Source of the DNA: Melghiribacillus thermohalophilus | GTDB taxonomy: Bacteria; Bacillota; Bacilli; Bacillales; Alkalibacillaceae | DNA length: 64,000 nt | Assembly: GCF_004342905.1 (NCBI RefSeq) | Contig: NZ_SMAN01000003.1 | Coordinates: 1 to 64,000, forward strand | Direction of reading: 5' to 3' | In this document: piece by piece, positions 15,390 through 24,192 of the stretch | Position numbering within the stretch: position 1 is the stretch's first letter | How the letters are laid out: each line of letters starts with the position of its first letter | The notes under the pieces: generated by a model | Told to the model about the DNA's origin: nothing | Databases searched by the model: none | Seen by the model: the letters and a program-made list of their open reading frames with translations, nothing else | Made by a program: the position numbers and the translations under genes

Positions 15390-18300
15390 TTAATTGGCCA
15401 CAGGTTCTTCAACCCTGGCAGGATCTTCTGTGTTTTCTTCAGGTTGTTTGAAGCTTGCTTCATAAGCAGCTAAAGCAGCTTCGTCATCGGATAGACCCAT
15501 TTGTTTCATCTGCCCGATCGTTTCAATCATTTGCTTGTAGTTTTTCGGGATCACTTTCACAGCATGCTGGACATGGTGATTCCAGTTGGCCAGTATGCTG
15601 GCAGCTTTCTCACTTCCGGTATAACGAAAATGTTGTTGAACCATTTGTTTGACTTCTTGAATTTCACCCTGTTCTTCCAGTTTTTCCAAACGAATCATAT
15701 CTGGATTGCACAGATTTTTAAACTGTTCCCTGTCATTTGTAAACACATAGGCAATTCCTCCGGACATGCCCGCAGCAAAATTTTTGCCAACAGAACCGAG
15801 AATGACGACGCGTCCACCTGTCATATATTCGCAGCCATGATCACCTACACCTTCTACTACTGCTTTCACACCGCTGTTTCGGACGCAAAATCTTTCTCCA
15901 GCGATTCCCTGAATATAGGCTTCTCCTGAGGTTGCACCATAAAAAGCTACATTTCCGATAATGACATGATTTTCAGGCTTAAAGGTTGCCTTTTCCGGAG
16001 CTTTGACAATGATTTTTCCTCCGGATAACCCTTTTCCGACATAGTCATTGGCATCACCGGTTAGCTGTAAAGTCATACCTTTCGGGACATATGCCCCAAA
16101 ACTCTGGCCGGCGGAACCGGCAAAATGAAGGTGAATGGTATCTTCGGGCAGACCTTCTTCCCCATATCGTTTCGTTACTTCACTTCCGGAAACCGTTCCG
16201 ACGACGCGGTGAGTATTATGAATTTTAAAATAGCCTGTAACAGGTATTTTCTTTTCAAGAGCAGGACGGATCGCCGGGAGAATATGCTTCACATCAAGAC
16301 TTTCTTCAATCTTATGATTCTGAGGGTTCTGAAATGTACGTATTCCCTCAGGCTGATATAGCAGTCTGGATAAATCGAGATATTTTGCCTTCCAGTGATT
16401 TGTTGCACGTTCACTGACTTCGAGAAGATCAGTACGGCCCACCATTTCATCAAGCGTTCTGAAACCGAGTTCAGCCATTATTTCCCGGACTTCTTGAGCA
16501 ATAAACATCATGTAGTTTACGATATGATCCGGATGGCCCATAAATTTTTTGCGAAGTTCAGGATCCTGAGTCGCAATGCCAACCGGGCACGTATCCAGAT
16601 GACAGGCTCTCATCATAACACATCCTAAAACCACAAGTGGCGCGGTGGCAAAGGCGAATTCTTCCGCTCCCAGCAGGGCGGCCATGACCACATCTTTCCC
16701 TGTCATCAGTTTTCCGTCGGTTTCAAGGATGACCCGATCCCGGAGTCCATTCAGCATCAGGGTCTGATGGGTCTCGGCAAGACCGAGCTCCCATGGCAGG
16801 CCTGCGTGTTTAATGCTTGTTTTCGGAGACGCACCAGTACCCCCATCATATCCGCTGATGACAATGACATCGGCATTTCCTTTCGCCACTCCGGCAGCAA
16901 TCGTGCCGACGCCTGATCTGGAAACAAGCTTTACACTGATGCGGGCATTCTGGTTGGCATTTTTTAAGTCATGGATTAATTGCGCCAGATCTTCAATGGA
17001 ATATATATCGTGATGCGGTGGCGGTGAAATCAGTTCCACACCTGGCGTCGATCCCCGGACCTTAGCCACCCATGGATAGACTTTTTTTCCGGGAAGCTGG
17101 CCGCCTTCACCTGGTTTTGCTCCCTGAGCCATTTTAATCTGAAGTTCATCAGCGTTCACCAGATAATGGCTATTGACCCCAAAACGTCCAGAGGCAATCT
17201 GTTTAATGGCACTTCTTCTTAAATCGCCATTTTTATCAGGGGTATAGCGTTTCGGGTCTTCCCCGCCTTCACCGCTGTTGCTTTTTCCACCGAGCCGGTT
17301 CATGGCGATTGCCAGAGCCTCATGGGCTTCCTGGCTTAAGGCTCCAAAGGACATGGCACCGGTTTTAAAGCGCCGGACAATAGACTCAGCGGATTCTACT
17401 TCCTCTATGGGCACTGGATTCCGCATTTTAAAGTCAAAAAGATTTCTCAAAAATGTGACTCTTTCTTCGTTTGCTAATTTTGAGAATTCTTTGTACAGAC
17501 GATAATCATTTTTTCGGCAGGAAAGCTGGAGGGTATGAATGGTCTTCGGATTCAGAGCATGGTGTTCCCCATTTTTCCTCCATTGCAGTTCGCTCCCTGT
17601 ATCCAGGATTTTTAAGCTGTTCTGATCTTTAAATGCCTTTTCGTGGCGAAGTTTTGCTTCTTTTTCAATCACATCAAGGGTAATTCCACCGAGCTGTGAT
17701 GGCGTGCCTGTGAAATATTTTTCAATAACTTCTTCGCCAATTCCGAGGGCTTCAAAAATTTGGGCTCCCCGGTAACTCTGGATCGTGGAAATGCCCATTT
17801 TCGACATGACCTTAACGACACCATCTGTGGTCACTCTTAAATATTTTTCAACGGCTTCTTCCCCGTTGACAGAGAGGGTTCCGTCTTCAGCAAGCTGTTC
17901 GATGGTTTCTAGCGTGAGGTACGGATTGACCGCATCCACACCATAGCCGATTAGTGCTGCAAAATGATGTACTTCTCTCACTTCGCCTGTCTCCATGATG
18001 ATGCTGGCCATTGTTCGGGTGCCCTGACGGACAAGATGCTGATGGAGTGCACTTCCGGCAAGTAATGATGGGATAGCGATATGGTCTTCATCTACACCCC
18101 GGTCAGACAAAATGAGTATCGAAGCTCCGTTTTGAATGGCTTCATCGGCCTGTTGAAATAGATCGTTCAGGGCTTTTTCCATATTTTCCGAAAAAACAAT
18201 AGGAATTCTGGTGCATGTAAAATCAGCATATGGGTTATGTTCAATAGCAGCCAGACGTTCATTTGATATAAAAGGACTTTCCAGACGAATGCGTCGGGCA

Positions 18301-19952
18301 TTGGTCGGGTTTGGATCAAGGATATTTCCTTCTCTTCCTAGTAACGTCATCGTTGACGTAACAAGCTTTTCCCTGATGGCATCAATGGGCGGGTTCGTGA
18401 CCTGCGCAAAGATCTGCTTGAAATAATTAAACAAACTTTGCGGGCGATCGGATAAGACAGCCAGTGGTACATCATTCCCCATAGAGCCAATCGGATCTTT
18501 CCCTTCTTCAATCATGGCCACGATCGTTTTAGTTAAATCTTCATAAGTGTATCCAAACGCTTTTTGGAGCGTAATCAGGTCTTCTGTTCTGGCTGTTGTG
18601 CAAGATTTTGGAAGTTCTGATTGAGGTATCAATTGTTCGGAAACCCATTTTCCATATGGTTTTTCTCCGGACATTTCCTGTTTGATTTCTTCATCAGAAA
18701 CGATCCGTCCCTCTTCCATATCCAGAAGCAGCATTTTACCCGGGCTCAGCCGATCTTTCAAGAGCACATTTTCCGGTTCGATATCAATAACGCCTACTTC
18801 TGATGAAAAGATGAGATAGTCATCTTTGGTTACGTAATATCTGGCCGGACGCAACCCGTTTCTGTCTAAAATGGCTCCGATTTGCCTGCCGTCAGTAAAC
18901 GAAATGGCTGTTGGCCCATCCCATGGTTCCATCAAACAGCTATGGTATTCATAAAATGATTGTTTCTTTTCATCCATTTCTGTTTCGTTCCATGGCTCTG
19001 GAATAAGCATCATGGCCACGTGTGCCGGTTTTCTTCCGGCAAGAACAAAAAATTCAAAGGCATTGTCCAGTATAGAAGAGTCACTGCCATTGAGGTCAAG
19101 AATGGGCTTAACCTTCTCAAGGTCTTCGCCAAAGGCAACGGACTCAAACTGCTTTTCCCTGGCCCTCATCCAGTTCACATTTCCACGGAGGGTATTAATT
19201 TCTCCGTTGTGTACTAAATAACGGTTCGGATGTGCCCGTTCCCAGCTGGGGAACGTATTGGTACTGAAACGATTATGCACAAGGGCAAATGCAGACCTAA
19301 ACCGTTCATCCTGTAAATCGAGAAAGAATGGTTTTAGTTGCTCAGGTGTTAACAAACCTTTGTAAACAATGGTGCGGCTGGATAAACTGGCAAAATAGAC
19401 CGCGCGTTCGTGTTTAAACTGATTTTCCAGCTGTTTCCGGATGACATATAACTTCCGTTCAAAATCGATTTCACTTAAAATTTTCTTACTCCTGCCAATA
19501 AACACCTGGCGGATGCACGGTCGGGTTTTCTGCGCAAGCTTACCGGCTGCTTCAGGCTGAACCGGAACGGTACGCCAGCCAAGGAGTTTTTGTCCTTCCT
19601 TTTCAATTGTTCGGACGATTTCGTTTTCGATGGATTGGCGTTTCACTTTATCTTGAGGAAGAAAAATCATTCCTACACCGTAATTTCCTGGAGAAGGAAG
19701 TTCTATATCCTTTAACGTATACTGGAAATAGCTGTGGGGAATTTGCAGCATAATCCCTGATCCGTCACCGGTCTGATCATCGCTTCCCTGTCCCCCGCGG
19801 TGTTCCATTTTGCACAGCATGCTGAGTGCTTTTTGGACCACCTCATGGGAAGCTTTTCCTTTTAAATGTGCATATAAACCGATTCCGCAGGCATCATGTT
19901 CAAATTCCGGACGATAGAGGTTCCGGGGCTTCAGAGTGTGGTTATCAGTCAT
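15390..19952 (-). CDS. gltA: Glutamate synthase [NADPH] large subunit
   Basis: A 1520-residue enzyme (GltB in E. coli naming). After a short propeptide, Cys in ACGIGLYAHLKG (near residue 20) is the Ntn glutaminase nucleophile. The central domain is followed by the FMN/synthase barrel (SYRGAQIFEALG, GEGGEDP.RY, GYDGGTGASPKTSIKHAGLPWELGL). The 3Fe-4S cluster motif Cys-x5-Cys-x4-Cys (CVMMRACHLDTC) lies near residue 1140, and the GXGXG domain closes the protein. ATG 19952 is preferred to 19958 since GGGGGG then sits eight bases away. gltC is divergent, as in B. subtilis. Confidence 0.95.
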   Translation of the reverse strand: MTDNHTLKPRNLYRPEFEHDACGIGLYAHLKGKASHEVVQKALSMLCKMEHRGGQGSDDQTGDGSGIMLQIPHSYFQYTLKDIELPSPGNYGVGMIFLPQDKVKRQSIENEIVRTIEKEGQKLLGWRTVPVQPEAAGKLAQKTRPCIRQVFIGRSKKILSEIDFERKLYVIRKQLENQFKHERAVYFASLSSRTIVYKGLLTPEQLKPFFLDLQDERFRSAFALVHNRFSTNTFPSWERAHPNRYLVHNGEINTLRGNVNWMRAREKQFESVAFGEDLEKVKPILDLNGSDSSILDNAFEFFVLAGRKPAHVAMMLIPEPWNETEMDEKKQSFYEYHSCLMEPWDGPTAISFTDGRQIGAILDRNGLRPARYYVTKDDYLIFSSEVGVIDIEPENVLLKDRLSPGKMLLLDMEEGRIVSDEEIKQEMSGEKPYGKWVSEQLIPQSELPKSCTTARTEDLITLQKAFGYTYEDLTKTIVAMIEEGKDPIGSMGNDVPLAVLSDRPQSLFNYFKQIFAQVTNPPIDAIREKLVTSTMTLLGREGNILDPNPTNARRIRLESPFISNERLAAIEHNPYADFTCTRIPIVFSENMEKALNDLFQQADEAIQNGASILILSDRGVDEDHIAIPSLLAGSALHQHLVRQGTRTMASIIMETGEVREVHHFAALIGYGVDAVNPYLTLETIEQLAEDGTLSVNGEEAVEKYLRVTTDGVVKVMSKMGISTIQSYRGAQIFEALGIGEEVIEKYFTGTPSQLGGITLDVIEKEAKLRHEKAFKDQNSLKILDTGSELQWRKNGEHHALNPKTIHTLQLSCRKNDYRLYKEFSKLANEERVTFLRNLFDFKMRNPVPIEEVESAESIVRRFKTGAMSFGALSQEAHEALAIAMNRLGGKSNSGEGGEDPKRYTPDKNGDLRRSAIKQIASGRFGVNSHYLVNADELQIKMAQGAKPGEGGQLPGKKVYPWVAKVRGSTPGVELISPPPHHDIYSIEDLAQLIHDLKNANQNARISVKLVSRSGVGTIAAGVAKGNADVIVISGYDGGTGASPKTSIKHAGLPWELGLAETHQTLMLNGLRDRVILETDGKLMTGKDVVMAALLGAEEFAFATAPLVVLGCVMMRACHLDTCPVGIATQDPELRKKFMGHPDHIVNYMMFIAQEVREIMAELGFRTLDEMVGRTDLLEVSERATNHWKAKYLDLSRLLYQPEGIRTFQNPQNHKIEESLDVKHILPAIRPALEKKIPVTGYFKIHNTHRVVGTVSGSEVTKRYGEEGLPEDTIHLHFAGSAGQSFGAYVPKGMTLQLTGDANDYVGKGLSGGKIIVKAPEKATFKPENHVIIGNVAFYGATSGEAYIQGIAGERFCVRNSGVKAVVEGVGDHGCEYMTGGRVVILGSVGKNFAAGMSGGIAYVFTNDREQFKNLCNPDMIRLEKLEEQGEIQEVKQMVQQHFRYTGSEKAASILANWNHHVQHAVKVIPKNYKQMIETIGQMKQMGLSDDEAALAAYEASFKQPEENTEDPARVEEPVAN

Positions 19953-20003
19953 TAACATATCCCCCCTCTTTTTAAATTTATCGCGTTAAAGACTGTACTT
20001 ATC

Positions 20004-20072
20004 ATTTTAGATTCAAAAATTGATATAAACAATATATAATTTATATTAAACCATTCTCATTTTGAGATTAAT
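20004..20072. promoter_or_regulatory. Divergent gltA/gltC promoters with a GltC-type dyad
   Basis: For gltA (minus strand) TTGTTT (20027..20032) and TAAAAT (20004..20009) are 17 bases apart. For gltC (plus) TTGATA (20020..20025) and TATATT (20042..20047) are 16 apart, so the two promoters overlap. The dyad ATTCTCATTTTGAGATTAAT (20053..20072) has the T-N11-A form bound by LysR proteins and lies upstream of the gltA promoter and near the gltC transcript start. That fits activation of gltAB and autorepression of gltC, as known for B. subtilis GltC. Confidence 0.6.
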
Positions 20073-20093
20073 TGATTCGTAGGGGGGATCTGA

Positions 20094-20996
20094 ATGGAAC
20101 TTCGTCAGCTAGAATACTTTGTTGAGGTGGCCAAAAGGGAACATGTATCAGAAGCAGCGAAGGATTTGCATGTCGCTCAGTCAGCAATCAGCCGGCAAAT
20201 TGCAAATTTAGAAGCGGAATTAGGGGTGGAACTGTTCATTCGAGAAGGTAGAAATGTCAAGTTAACTCCTATTGGAAAACATTTTTTGACCCATGTGGAG
20301 ACAGCACTTAAAGCCATTGATTATGCCAGGCAGCAAGTCGAAGAATATTTGGACCCTGAACGGGGAACCATCAAAATCGGATTTCCAACCAGTCTTGCCA
20401 GCCATACGCTTCCCTCGGTCATATCCGCCTTTAAAACCCTTCACCCCAATGTGTCCTTTCATTTGCGTCAGGGAACCTATCGTTTTTTAATAGAATCCAT
20501 TAAAAATCGGACCCTTGATCTGGCATTTATCGGTCCGGTTCCGACTGACGAGCCCGACTTAAAAGGGGATATTCTGTTCACAGAATCCTTTATGGCACTT
20601 TTGTCAGCTGATCACAGACTCGCCGAAAAAACCAGCATTGATTTGCATGAATTAAGAAACGAATCGTTTGTCATGTTTCCAGAAGGATATATTTTACGGA
20701 CGATCGCTATGGATGCATGCAAACAGGCGGGGTTTCGGCCCAATGTTACTTCTGTAGGGGAAGATCTGGACGTGATTAAAGGACTGGTTTCAGCTGAAAT
20801 TGGTGTCACTTTGCTGCCGGAAAATGCTTTGCATGAAACGTTGCCGGGAAATACGATAAAGCTTCCCATCCATATTCCTCAGGTTAAACGGAATGTGGGA
20901 ATTATCGTTTTAAAAAATCGGGATCTGGCTCCATCTGTTAAGTTGTTTCACCAATTTGCAAAAGACTTCTTCTCCGTCCTGGAACGCTACCAGTAA
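20094..20996 (+). CDS. gltC: LysR-family regulator of glutamate synthase, GltC
   Basis: Exactly 300 residues, the family's length. The HTH at residues 1 to 60 reads MELRQLEYFVEVAKREHVSE and DLHVAQSAISRQIANLEAELG. The effector domain follows (GTIKIGFPTSLASHTLPSVI). It faces gltAB across 135 bases, the same layout as in B. subtilis, where GltC activates gltAB when 2-oxoglutarate is high and glutamate is low. ATG 20094 follows AGGGGGGATCTGA. Confidence 0.92.
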   Translation: MELRQLEYFVEVAKREHVSEAAKDLHVAQSAISRQIANLEAELGVELFIREGRNVKLTPIGKHFLTHVETALKAIDYARQQVEEYLDPERGTIKIGFPTSLASHTLPSVISAFKTLHPNVSFHLRQGTYRFLIESIKNRTLDLAFIGPVPTDEPDLKGDILFTESFMALLSADHRLAEKTSIDLHELRNESFVMFPEGYILRTIAMDACKQAGFRPNVTSVGEDLDVIKGLVSAEIGVTLLPENALHETLPGNTIKLPIHIPQVKRNVGIIVLKNRDLAPSVKLFHQFAKDFFSVLERYQ

Positions 20997-21022
20997 CAAC
21001 GAATCGTTTAATTTAAAACTTG

Positions 21023-21091
21023 AGGACATTGAACGGGGATGTTCCTTTTGTTTTCATTATTAAAAGGACTGTGGTATCACAGTCCTTTCTT
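21023..21091. terminator. Two hairpins between convergent gltC and the FtsZ-like gene
   Basis: The first (AGGACATT...ATGTTCCTTTTGTTTTC, 21023..21055) should end gltC. The second (AAAGGACTGTG-GTAT-CACAGTCCTTT, 21063..21087) overlaps the last four codons of the minus-strand FtsZ-like gene, whose stop is at 21077, and can end transcripts from both sides. Confidence 0.6.
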
Positions 21092-22021
21092 ATAAAATAA
21101 AGATTGTTCCTTCTCCTCTGAAACAGTTTCAGGATCGTTTTCTTCATGCGGGATTGGTGTTACATGCTCTTTTTGATATACTCCTTCTCCCTGTTTTCTT
21201 TTATAAAAAAGGGATTTCCACTTTTCACGCAACATCTTTAGGGACAGAGTATGGAGACTCTCTTCCGGTGGAAATGGATCATCAAGATGATTGACGAATA
21301 ACGTAATTTTTAGTTTGGTGCCGGGTTCATCCATATAATACGTGCCCAATTTGACCAGATCCGCTTTATGAAATAAATCATGAATACGCAGATTGATTTG
21401 CTGATAGCTATTCATATCGATATCCTTTGTATAGCCAATGTTCAGGATCAACTCTTTTCCTTCTGTAAAATCAAAGGGCAAATAGGGTTCAGAAATGATA
21501 TGTTTTAAGGGTTCGTTGAACACGTCGCCTTCAATGGTGTGAAGAAAGAGAGGCCCGTCGCTTCTTTTTACAAACGATTGGATATCGCTGACATCAATAT
21601 TCATTTCTCCGGGTGTATCCACGAGTTCCATCATGGAATGGATACATGACTCCTCAAAGGCGACAAATTTTTCATGGGCTTCTTTCATCGGAGTGCCGGG
21701 CTCAATCTTTTCCATCATGCCATCGCCGAGGTAGTAGATCATGCCGTCACACCACTTTTTCATTAAGTAATATTGACGAATAGCTGTTCGGGCCCGCTGC
21801 TTCCCTTCAAAACGGTACGGGAACCGGAAAACTGCAATCAGGAGTCCGCACCGTTCCCGGATTGTATGGATTCTCTCCAGTAAACGTTCATTGTCTTCCG
21901 CATTTCCGCCGACAAACTGATAAAAACAAATATCATTGACTGATAGATTTTCTGCCAGGGAAGGCTTCTGCCCCAATTGAGAATGTTTGATCTTATAAAC
22001 GTTAGCGTGCCTATCCTTCAT
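21077..22021 (-). CDS. Degenerate FtsZ-like protein lacking the GTP-binding signature
   Basis: A 314-residue protein that aligns by eye with FtsZ from the T4-loop strand onward. FPYRFEGKQRAR (residues 67 to 78) matches FtsZ RPFTFEGRKR; CDGMIYYLGDGMMEKI..GTPMKEAHEKF matches the VDTLIVIPND...TPMLEAF block; TPGEMNIDVSDI (136 to 147) matches the T7 loop TPGLINLDFADV; ILNIGYTKDIDM and GTYYMDEPGTKLKITLFV match the C-terminal sheet. The N-terminal GGGGNN region is missing, and the tubulin signature GGGTGTG is reduced to VGGNAEDN. It thus keeps the T7 aspartates but should not bind GTP. The acidic tail (residues 255 to 314) is unlike FtsZ. ATG 22021; monocistronic. Role unknown. Confidence 0.7.
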   Translation of the reverse strand: MKDRHANVYKIKHSQLGQKPSLAENLSVNDICFYQFVGGNAEDNERLLERIHTIRERCGLLIAVFRFPYRFEGKQRARTAIRQYYLMKKWCDGMIYYLGDGMMEKIEPGTPMKEAHEKFVAFEESCIHSMMELVDTPGEMNIDVSDIQSFVKRSDGPLFLHTIEGDVFNEPLKHIISEPYLPFDFTEGKELILNIGYTKDIDMNSYQQINLRIHDLFHKADLVKLGTYYMDEPGTKLKITLFVNHLDDPFPPEESLHTLSLKMLREKWKSLFYKRKQGEGVYQKEHVTPIPHEENDPETVSEEKEQSLFYKKGL

Positions 22022-22142
22022 ACATGTTCACCACTTTTTTTAGCTCCATTATATAGAATGAAGACTGAAAACGTTGTCACGAACTGTCCGAAGGTTATGA
22101 CTAATTTTGGAGAATAATAGTTTTTAAACTTGAAATCAACTG

Positions 22143-23861
22143 CTATACTTCAGAAGGCCTGTTCTGTTTTTGAATATAAAGAGACTGGTCAGCGAGTTGA
22201 ATTAAATCCAATGGCTGATGGGTATTTTCAGGAATGAGAGTGGCTGCACCAATACTTACCGTTAAATATGGCCCGCTTTCGGATTTTTCATGGGGAATTC
22301 CCAATTCCTCAATGCTCCTGCACAATTTTTTTGCAACGATGTATGCTCCCGACTGATCCGTACCAGGCAACAAAATGACAAACTCTTCCCCTCCATACCG
22401 GGCAATGAAATCTCCAGATCGCTTTAACTGATTTTTTAGGGTATGTGCCACCTTTTTTAAACAGTCGTCACCAGCCAGATGACCGTAAAAATCATTATAG
22501 TACTTAAAGTAGTCGATATCTACCATGAGGGCTGACAGAGGTCTTCTTTCTCTCATATTACGCTTCCATTCTTTTTCAAGAATTTCTTCAAAGGACCGCC
22601 GGTTTGGAATTCCGGTCAATCCATCCATAGAGGAAAGGTGTTTTAAAATTTCATTTTTCTCTTTCAATTCCCTTTCCAGTTCTTTTCTGGCTGTAATGTC
22701 CCGGAAAATAATATGAACAGCCGGCTCTACCCCAAACATGGTGGGAATAGCTGAAACTTCCACAATCATTTTATGATTTGTCAAATCGTATACTGCAAGT
22801 TCCGTTTGTTCAAACAACTGATTATGGATAATCATATTCTCCATATTTTCCTTGATGGTTGAATGGTATTTTTCAGGTAAAAAATCATAGATCGTTTTTC
22901 CGATTAAATCCGTTCGGTCATTTGCCTTTAATAGCTGAACAGCATGTTTGTTCGCATAAATAATCTTGCCGTTTCTGTGAACGATGTTTCCATCGGGAGA
23001 ATCTTCAATTAACCGTTTATATCTTGCTTCGCTCTGAAATAATTCTTCCTGAGTCCTCCGTTCCTTTTCATAGGGCTCTTTAATCGTGGACGTATGGAGT
23101 CCCTTCAAAAAAAAGTAATACCCGAGGATTTTATAACCGTCCCCCACAACATTTAGCCAGCTAACGTCATATGACAGCACATATGAAAACTCACTTATGG
23201 AAAGCAAAAGCAGCGATAAAATAAAATATAATCTCGCTTCTTCTTTTGTTTTTCTATACTGGAGCATTAGGATTATCGTGGTCAAAAAATAGATGAAAGT
23301 AGTAACGCCTTCGAGAACGGTTTTTAGAAATGTGGGGCGATTATCTTGTGTGAGAAGATCAGGAAAATTGAGATTAAAATTTAGAAAGACAACTAGAAAA
23401 ATAAATAAAACAGCTAAGCTAAAAACGAGGTTGCGGCCGATGGTAATTCGATCAGTATCTTTAATGTTAAAAATAACTGCCAAAAAGATCGCAACGGTTA
23501 GACGTGCGATCACCCACAGCCAGTTTCGGTCTGGTTCATCCAAAAAAGTCAGAATCAAAGGGCGTTCAGAAATAAAAGTCATGATGTAAAACAAATCAAA
23601 GAAGCCTGCCGCAAAAAACATAGCTGCAACATAAAGCCTGTGCTGTGAATAGGAAAACGGATAGGACAGCCAGCCTTCAAACGCGATTGCAAAGGCTACT
23701 GAAATACTTAAAAACTGTAGAAAAATATGTATACCGAGATAATCAGTGATAATCAGGTTCTGATGGATCAGCCAGATGGCAACATAGAAAATCATAAAGA
23801 AAACAGCAACTGCGGATATTCTCTTCTCTTTATTCATAATGGATTCCAGCTGTTTTAGCAT
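22143..23861 (-). CDS. Membrane sensor diguanylate cyclase (7TM sensor - PAS - GGDEF)
   Basis: A 572-residue protein: seven or eight membrane helices (residues about 10 to 255, MASE3-like), a PAS domain (SEARYKRLIEDSPDGNIVHRNGKIIYANKHAV, about 275 to 390), a short coiled linker (ITARKELERELKEKNEILKHLSSMDGLTGIPNRRSFEE) and a GGDEF domain. The catalytic motif is RYGGEEF near residue 490, with the product-inhibition I-site R-S-G-D five residues before it, so it should make c-di-GMP and be inhibited by it. ATG 23861 (GAAGGGG six bases upstream) is preferred over GTG 23876. The leader carries a c-di-GMP-I riboswitch. Confidence 0.88.
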   Translation of the reverse strand: MLKQLESIMNKEKRISAVAVFFMIFYVAIWLIHQNLIITDYLGIHIFLQFLSISVAFAIAFEGWLSYPFSYSQHRLYVAAMFFAAGFFDLFYIMTFISERPLILTFLDEPDRNWLWVIARLTVAIFLAVIFNIKDTDRITIGRNLVFSLAVLFIFLVVFLNFNLNFPDLLTQDNRPTFLKTVLEGVTTFIYFLTTIILMLQYRKTKEEARLYFILSLLLLSISEFSYVLSYDVSWLNVVGDGYKILGYYFFLKGLHTSTIKEPYEKERRTQEELFQSEARYKRLIEDSPDGNIVHRNGKIIYANKHAVQLLKANDRTDLIGKTIYDFLPEKYHSTIKENMENMIIHNQLFEQTELAVYDLTNHKMIVEVSAIPTMFGVEPAVHIIFRDITARKELERELKEKNEILKHLSSMDGLTGIPNRRSFEEILEKEWKRNMRERRPLSALMVDIDYFKYYNDFYGHLAGDDCLKKVAHTLKNQLKRSGDFIARYGGEEFVILLPGTDQSGAYIVAKKLCRSIEELGIPHEKSESGPYLTVSIGAATLIPENTHQPLDLIQLADQSLYIQKQNRPSEV

Positions 23862-23924
23862 TCTGATCCCCTTCACTACAAAAATATGGAGCCTTTATCA
23901 ATCATTTCGAATCACTTGTCCACA

Positions 23925-24060
23925 CGAATAAAAGCCCATCCGAAAAAGATGGACTTCTGTCTTCACCTTCTCCGGCAACCCGGCCACCATAGTTAAATTT
24001 TACCTTAGGTCCGTAGGTTTTGCGTCCCTGTTTTTCAACAGGTTTGCCTTTATCCAGGAA
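23925..24060 (-). promoter_or_regulatory. c-di-GMP-I (GEMM-I) riboswitch with terminator
   Basis: On the minus strand the conserved pieces occur in order: GGCAAACC (24041..24048), a short hairpin, GGGACGCAAAACC with ACGGACCTAAGG, then GGCCGGGTTGCCGG (23972..23985), which is the receptor helix end. They are followed by AAGTCCATC-TTTTTC-GGATGGGCTT and TTTATT, an intrinsic terminator (23926..23956). The aptamer spans about 23962..24060 and sits 64 to 200 bases before the diguanylate cyclase start, so ligand binding should control read-through into that gene. ON or OFF behaviour cannot be read with certainty. Confidence 0.88.
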
Positions 24061-24192
24061 CAAATTTCATTTTATCTAGTTATCTGGGTCTATTTTACCA
24101 CTTTTTGACGATTTTTCAAAATAATTTTAAGAATATTTTTATTTTTTATGTTGCCAATAGGGTTAACTTGATTATGTTAAATAAAACGACGC

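Noticed and set aside
16125-19221. Many open frames opposite gltA
   Set aside because: They are shadows of the long glutamate synthase gene with no ribosome binding sites or family motifs.
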